A stretch of DNA of 64,000 nt from Bacteroidales bacterium UBA4293 (lineage in GTDB: Bacteria; Bacteroidota; Bacteroidia; Bacteroidales; Bacteroidaceae), in NCBI GenBank assembly GCA_002395835.1, contig DGVD01000012.1:1-64000 (forward strand). Direction: 5' to 3'. The notes below the pieces were generated by a model, which was not told where the DNA came from, did not search any database, and worked only from the letters and a program-made list of their open reading frames with translations. Shown here piece by piece: positions 61,187 through 64,000 of this stretch; position 1 is the first letter of the stretch, and the number at the start of each line of letters is the position of its first letter. The translations under genes and the position numbers were made by a program.

Positions 61187-61780
61187 ATGGCTGAAACAAA
61201 GAAAATTAAGACTGCATTGGTCTCTGTATTCCATAAAGATGGCTTGGATGAACTTTTGTCCAAGTTGCATAGCGAGGGTGTAAAATTTTTGTCTACCGGT
61301 GGAACTCGGAAGTTCATTGAATCATTAGGATTTCCATGTGATGCAGTAGAAGACTTAACTACTTATCCATCCATCCTTGGTGGTCGTGTAAAGACCTTGC
61401 ATCCAAAGGTTTTTGGAGGTATTTTAGGTCGTCGTGCACTAGCAGAAGATCAGGCAGAAATGGCTAAGTATGAGATTCCTGAGATAGACCTGGTTATTGT
61501 AGACTTGTATCCATTTGAGGCCACTGTAGCTTCTGGTGCTTGTGAGGCAGACATTATAGAGAAGATTGATATAGGTGGCATCTCTCTGATTCGTGCTGCT
61601 GCAAAGAACTTCAATGATGTTGTCATTGTTCCAAGTAAGGCAGAATATAAGCCACTTCTTGACCTAGTAAATGTGCAAGGTGCAGCTACTACATTAGATC
61701 AGCGCCGCTGGTTCGCCACTCGTGCTTTTGGTGTATCCAGCCACTATGATACAGCTATTCATGCTTATTTTGAGAAATAA
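61187..61780 (+). CDS. purH: Stand-alone IMP cyclohydrolase (PurH N-terminal domain)
   Basis: The start at 61187 (MAETKKIKTALVSVFHKDGL) lies behind a -7 element TAAATTTG at 61152-61159. At 197 residues the product is only the MGS-like cyclohydrolase half of PurH: 'FLSTGGTRKFIESLG', 'HPKVFGGILGRR', 'DLVIVDLYPFEATVASGA', 'EKIDIGGISLIRAAAKN', and the end 'GVSSHYDTAIHAYFEK'. It stops where the formyltransferase domain of the bifunctional enzyme would start. It should close FAICAR to IMP, the last step of purine synthesis. The formyltransferase must be encoded elsewhere. It precedes mreB by 39 bases. Confidence 0.88.
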   Translation: MAETKKIKTALVSVFHKDGLDELLSKLHSEGVKFLSTGGTRKFIESLGFPCDAVEDLTTYPSILGGRVKTLHPKVFGGILGRRALAEDQAEMAKYEIPEIDLVIVDLYPFEATVASGACEADIIEKIDIGGISLIRAAAKNFNDVVIVPSKAEYKPLLDLVNVQGAATTLDQRRWFATRAFGVSSHYDTAIHAYFEK

Positions 61781-61819
61781 AGATTGTCAATCTAAATAGA
61801 AACTGAACGAAAAGAAATT

Positions 61820-62839
61820 ATGGGATTCTTCTCTTTTACTCAAGAAATTGCAATGGACTTGGGTACTGCAAATACCATCATCATTAGCGATGGTAAAATT
61901 GTAATAAACGAGCCTTCCGTTGTAGCCCTGGACCGAAACGATAAAATGATTGCAGTAGGTGACCAGGCAAAATTGATGTATGAAAAAACAAACAAGAATA
62001 TACGGACTATCCGTCCACTTCGTGATGGTGTGATTGCCGACTTCAATGCCTGTGAGCAGATGATGCGCGGTTTGATCAAGAAAGTACATACAGGAACTCG
62101 CTTGTTCTCTCCATCACTTAGAATGGTTATTGGTGTTCCATCAGGCAGTACTGAAGTAGAACTTCGTGCAGTCAGAGACTCCGCAGAGCATGCAGGTGGT
62201 CGGGATGTATATTTGATATTTGAGCCTATGGCAGCAGCAGTAGGTATCGGCCTTGATGTTGAGGCTCCAGAAGGTAACATGATTGTGGATATAGGTGGTG
62301 GAACCACTGAAATCGCTGTTATTTCACTGGGTGGCATTGTTTCAAATAATTCCATTAAGATAGCAGGTGATGACCTGACTGCTGATATTCAGGACTATAT
62401 GCGTCGTCAGCATAATGTTAAGGTCAGTGAGCGTATGGCAGAACGTATCAAGATTAATGTGGGTTCTGCTTTGACTGATCTGGAAGAGAATGCTCCAGAA
62501 GACTATGTAGTACATGGACCAAACTGTATCACAGCTTTGCCAATGGAGATTCCAGTATGCTATCAAGAAATTGCTCATTGTCTGGATAAATCCATCTCCC
62601 GCATTGAAGCTGCAGTTTTGAGTGCATTGGAAGTTACTCCTCCTGAACTTTATGCCGACATCGTGAAAAATGGTATTTGGCTTACTGGTGGTGGTGCGTT
62701 GCTTAGAGGTTTGGACAGACGTCTGGAAGCTAAAATTAATATTCCATTCCACGTGGCAGAAGACCCATTGTTGAGTGTGGGAAGAGGCACAGGTGTGGCT
62801 CTAAAGAATGTGGAAAAGTTCTCATTCTTAATGCGATAA
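61820..62839 (+). CDS. mreB: Rod shape-determining protein MreB
   Basis: Full-length actin-like protein of 339 residues. 'EIAMDLGTANTIII' is phosphate loop 1, 'VDIGGGTTEIAVISLGG' loop 2, and 'WLTGGGALLRGLDRRLEAK' the adenosine-binding region. A membrane-contacting N-terminus (MGFFSFTQ) is present. It polymerises under the inner membrane and guides sidewall peptidoglycan synthesis. It is directly followed by mreC and mreD, a conserved cell-shape operon. The upstream purH domain gene may share its transcript. Confidence 0.97.
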   Translation: MGFFSFTQEIAMDLGTANTIIISDGKIVINEPSVVALDRNDKMIAVGDQAKLMYEKTNKNIRTIRPLRDGVIADFNACEQMMRGLIKKVHTGTRLFSPSLRMVIGVPSGSTEVELRAVRDSAEHAGGRDVYLIFEPMAAAVGIGLDVEAPEGNMIVDIGGGTTEIAVISLGGIVSNNSIKIAGDDLTADIQDYMRRQHNVKVSERMAERIKINVGSALTDLEENAPEDYVVHGPNCITALPMEIPVCYQEIAHCLDKSISRIEAAVLSALEVTPPELYADIVKNGIWLTGGGALLRGLDRRLEAKINIPFHVAEDPLLSVGRGTGVALKNVEKFSFLMR

Positions 62840-63703
62840 ATGAATAACCTACTTCTTTTTTTACAGAAGTATTATTATTGGTTTGTGTTCCTGATACTGG
62901 AAATAGTAAGTTTAGGCTTACTTTTCCAGTATAATAATTATCAGGGTAGTGTGTATTTCACCTCGGCCAATGTGATGAGTGGCTACATCCATGAAGTGCA
63001 GTCACGCATAGCGTCTTATTTTTCTCTTCAGCAGGTGAATGAGGATTTAACTCAGCAGAATGTACGGCTTGCTATGGAGTTGTCCGATTTGCGTGAACGA
63101 ATGATAATGCCTGAGGATTCTACTCATTATGCTCCAAGTGTAAAGAGTACTTTGACAGAATACCCTCCCTTGCCAGCTGTCGTAGTCAATGTAACGTTGA
63201 ATCGGAAAAATAATTTTCTGACCATTAATAAGGGTGAGGCAGATGGTGTGAAACCAGAGATGGGTGTCCTTGGAGGTAATGGTTTAGTAGGGGTGGTGTA
63301 TAAGACCACAGCGCACTATTCTTTGGTAATGCCACTTATCAATACTAGTTCTAATATAAGTTGCAGAATAAGGAACAGAGGTTATTTTGGTTATTTGCGT
63401 TGGAATGCTGAAGATAGCCGATATGCTATGTTAGAAGATGTTCCACGCCATGCCACATTCAAAAAAGGAGATTTAGTTGAAACCAGTGGATTCTCTGAGA
63501 TGTTTCCTCAAGGAGTCTTCGTAGGAAGAATAGATGAAATCTACGATTCTCCTGATGGCTTGTCTTATCAGCTAAAGGTAAGGTTGGCTGTTAACTTTGG
63601 GCACCTTCGTGATGTACTGATCCTTCAGCATCGGCCTAGTGAAGAGTTGGAGATATTACAAGAAGAAGTGGATAACGCTAATGTGAAGGAGGAAGAATCA
63701 TGA
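62840..63703 (+). CDS. mreC: Rod shape-determining protein MreC
   Basis: The 287-residue protein has one N-terminal membrane helix ('YYYWFVFLILEIVSLGLLF', about 11-29), a coiled-coil (about 55-90) and a periplasmic two-beta-barrel domain ('KNNFLTINKGEADGVKPEMGVLGGNGLVGVVYK' starts the first). It links MreB to the cell-wall enzymes PBP2 and RodA. Its start directly follows the mreB stop, and its own stop overlaps the mreD start by four bases (ATGA). Confidence 0.95.
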   Translation: MNNLLLFLQKYYYWFVFLILEIVSLGLLFQYNNYQGSVYFTSANVMSGYIHEVQSRIASYFSLQQVNEDLTQQNVRLAMELSDLRERMIMPEDSTHYAPSVKSTLTEYPPLPAVVVNVTLNRKNNFLTINKGEADGVKPEMGVLGGNGLVGVVYKTTAHYSLVMPLINTSSNISCRIRNRGYFGYLRWNAEDSRYAMLEDVPRHATFKKGDLVETSGFSEMFPQGVFVGRIDEIYDSPDGLSYQLKVRLAVNFGHLRDVLILQHRPSEELEILQEEVDNANVKEEES

Positions 63704-64000
63704 TATTTTCATTTGTAAAACGTCTATTTGCTTTTCTTCTTCTGATTTTAGTTCAAGGATTCTTTTTGAATCAGGTAAATGTTATGGGGTATGCCACCCC
63801 TATGGTTTTCATTTTCTTCCTGCTAGTTTTCCAGCGAGGTTCATCTCGCTTTTCACTCTTGTTATGGGGATTCTTTTTGGGATTGGCTATGGACTTGTTT
63901 ACCAATACTCCAGGTGTAGGTGCAGCATCCTGTACTTTATTGGGCATGATTCAACCATTATTGTTGGAGATGTTTCTGCCCCGAGATTGTGCGGAAGATT
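63700..64000 (+). CDS. mreD: Rod shape-determining protein MreD, cut by the window end
   Basis: The reading frame opens with MIFSFVKRLFAFLLLILVQG and continues for 100 codons to the window end without stop. It is hydrophobic with several membrane helices, and 'FFLGLAMDLFTNTPGVGAAS' matches the MreD hallmark region. It overlaps the mreC stop in the ATGA manner. MreD is an integral partner of MreC in the elongation machinery. Confidence 0.9.
   Translation, partial: MIFSFVKRLFAFLLLILVQGFFLNQVNVMGYATPMVFIFFLLVFQRGSSRFSLLLWGFFLGLAMDLFTNTPGVGAASCTLLGMIQPLLLEMFLPRDCAED

Overview
The window is a chromosomal segment of a member of the Bacteroidales, most like Bacteroides or Phocaeicola. Signs of this are the recurrent Bacteroidetes promoter (-33 TTTG, about 19-21 bases, -7 TAnnTTTG), lipoproteins with Bacteroidetes-style lipoboxes, an alpha-L-rhamnosidase, a BACON-like lipoprotein, long two-lobed FtsX-type permeases and the single-chain type of glycyl-tRNA synthetase. 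I see no rRNA, CRISPR array or transposase. The genus is inferred from protein character only.

Layout. Bases 1-545 carry no gene but hold short direct repeats, opposed GGTCATTAA arrays and a 34-bp perfect AT palindrome. After a small lipoprotein comes a 17.7-kb efflux locus on the minus strand (18703 down to 1126): NtrC-type regulator, short histidine kinase, TolC-type channel, HlyD-type adaptor, one FtsX-type permease, one ABC ATPase and four further paralogous permeases. Two sigma-54-like promoters, before the regulator and before the TolC gene, each have a TGTAAA-N4-TTTACA palindrome exactly 56 bases upstream. This suggests that the regulator controls both itself and the pump. A divergent GH78 rhamnosidase with a strong primary-sigma promoter follows.

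21.6-30.4 kb: tRNA-Leu(UAG); a minus-strand run mtnN - parC - outer-membrane-like protein - S41 peptidase-like lipoprotein; and yfhO followed by a membrane-anchored helix-turn-helix protein. 30.5-40.0 kb: an AT-rich surface-glycan cluster (three GT2, one GT4, LicD, flippase, phosphoethanolamine transferase-like and acyltransferase genes) in mixed orientation, headed by a leader with a strong hairpin. 40.0-54.6 kb: housekeeping genes (glycyl-tRNA synthetase, FKBP isomerase, CPA2 antiporter-lolD-cvfB, asd, a 5'-nucleotidase split over two genes with an HD hydrolase, rplS, a 55-residue ferredoxin, an aminotransferase, a BI-1 protein and an LptF/LptG permease).

54.7-64 kb: tRNA-Met(CAU), a lactonase-like beta-propeller lipoprotein, mnmA, an SF1 helicase, an AAA ATPase plus DUF4435/TOPRIM-like pair that resembles the PARIS defence architecture, a stand-alone IMP cyclohydrolase domain, and mreB-mreC-mreD, with mreD cut by the window end.

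The two most interesting systems are the five-permease, one-ATPase sigma-54 efflux locus, where the last four permeases share almost identical ends but have divergent periplasmic domains, and the compact AAA/DUF4435 pair in a core-genome setting. All functions are assigned from recognisable motifs; no database search was run.
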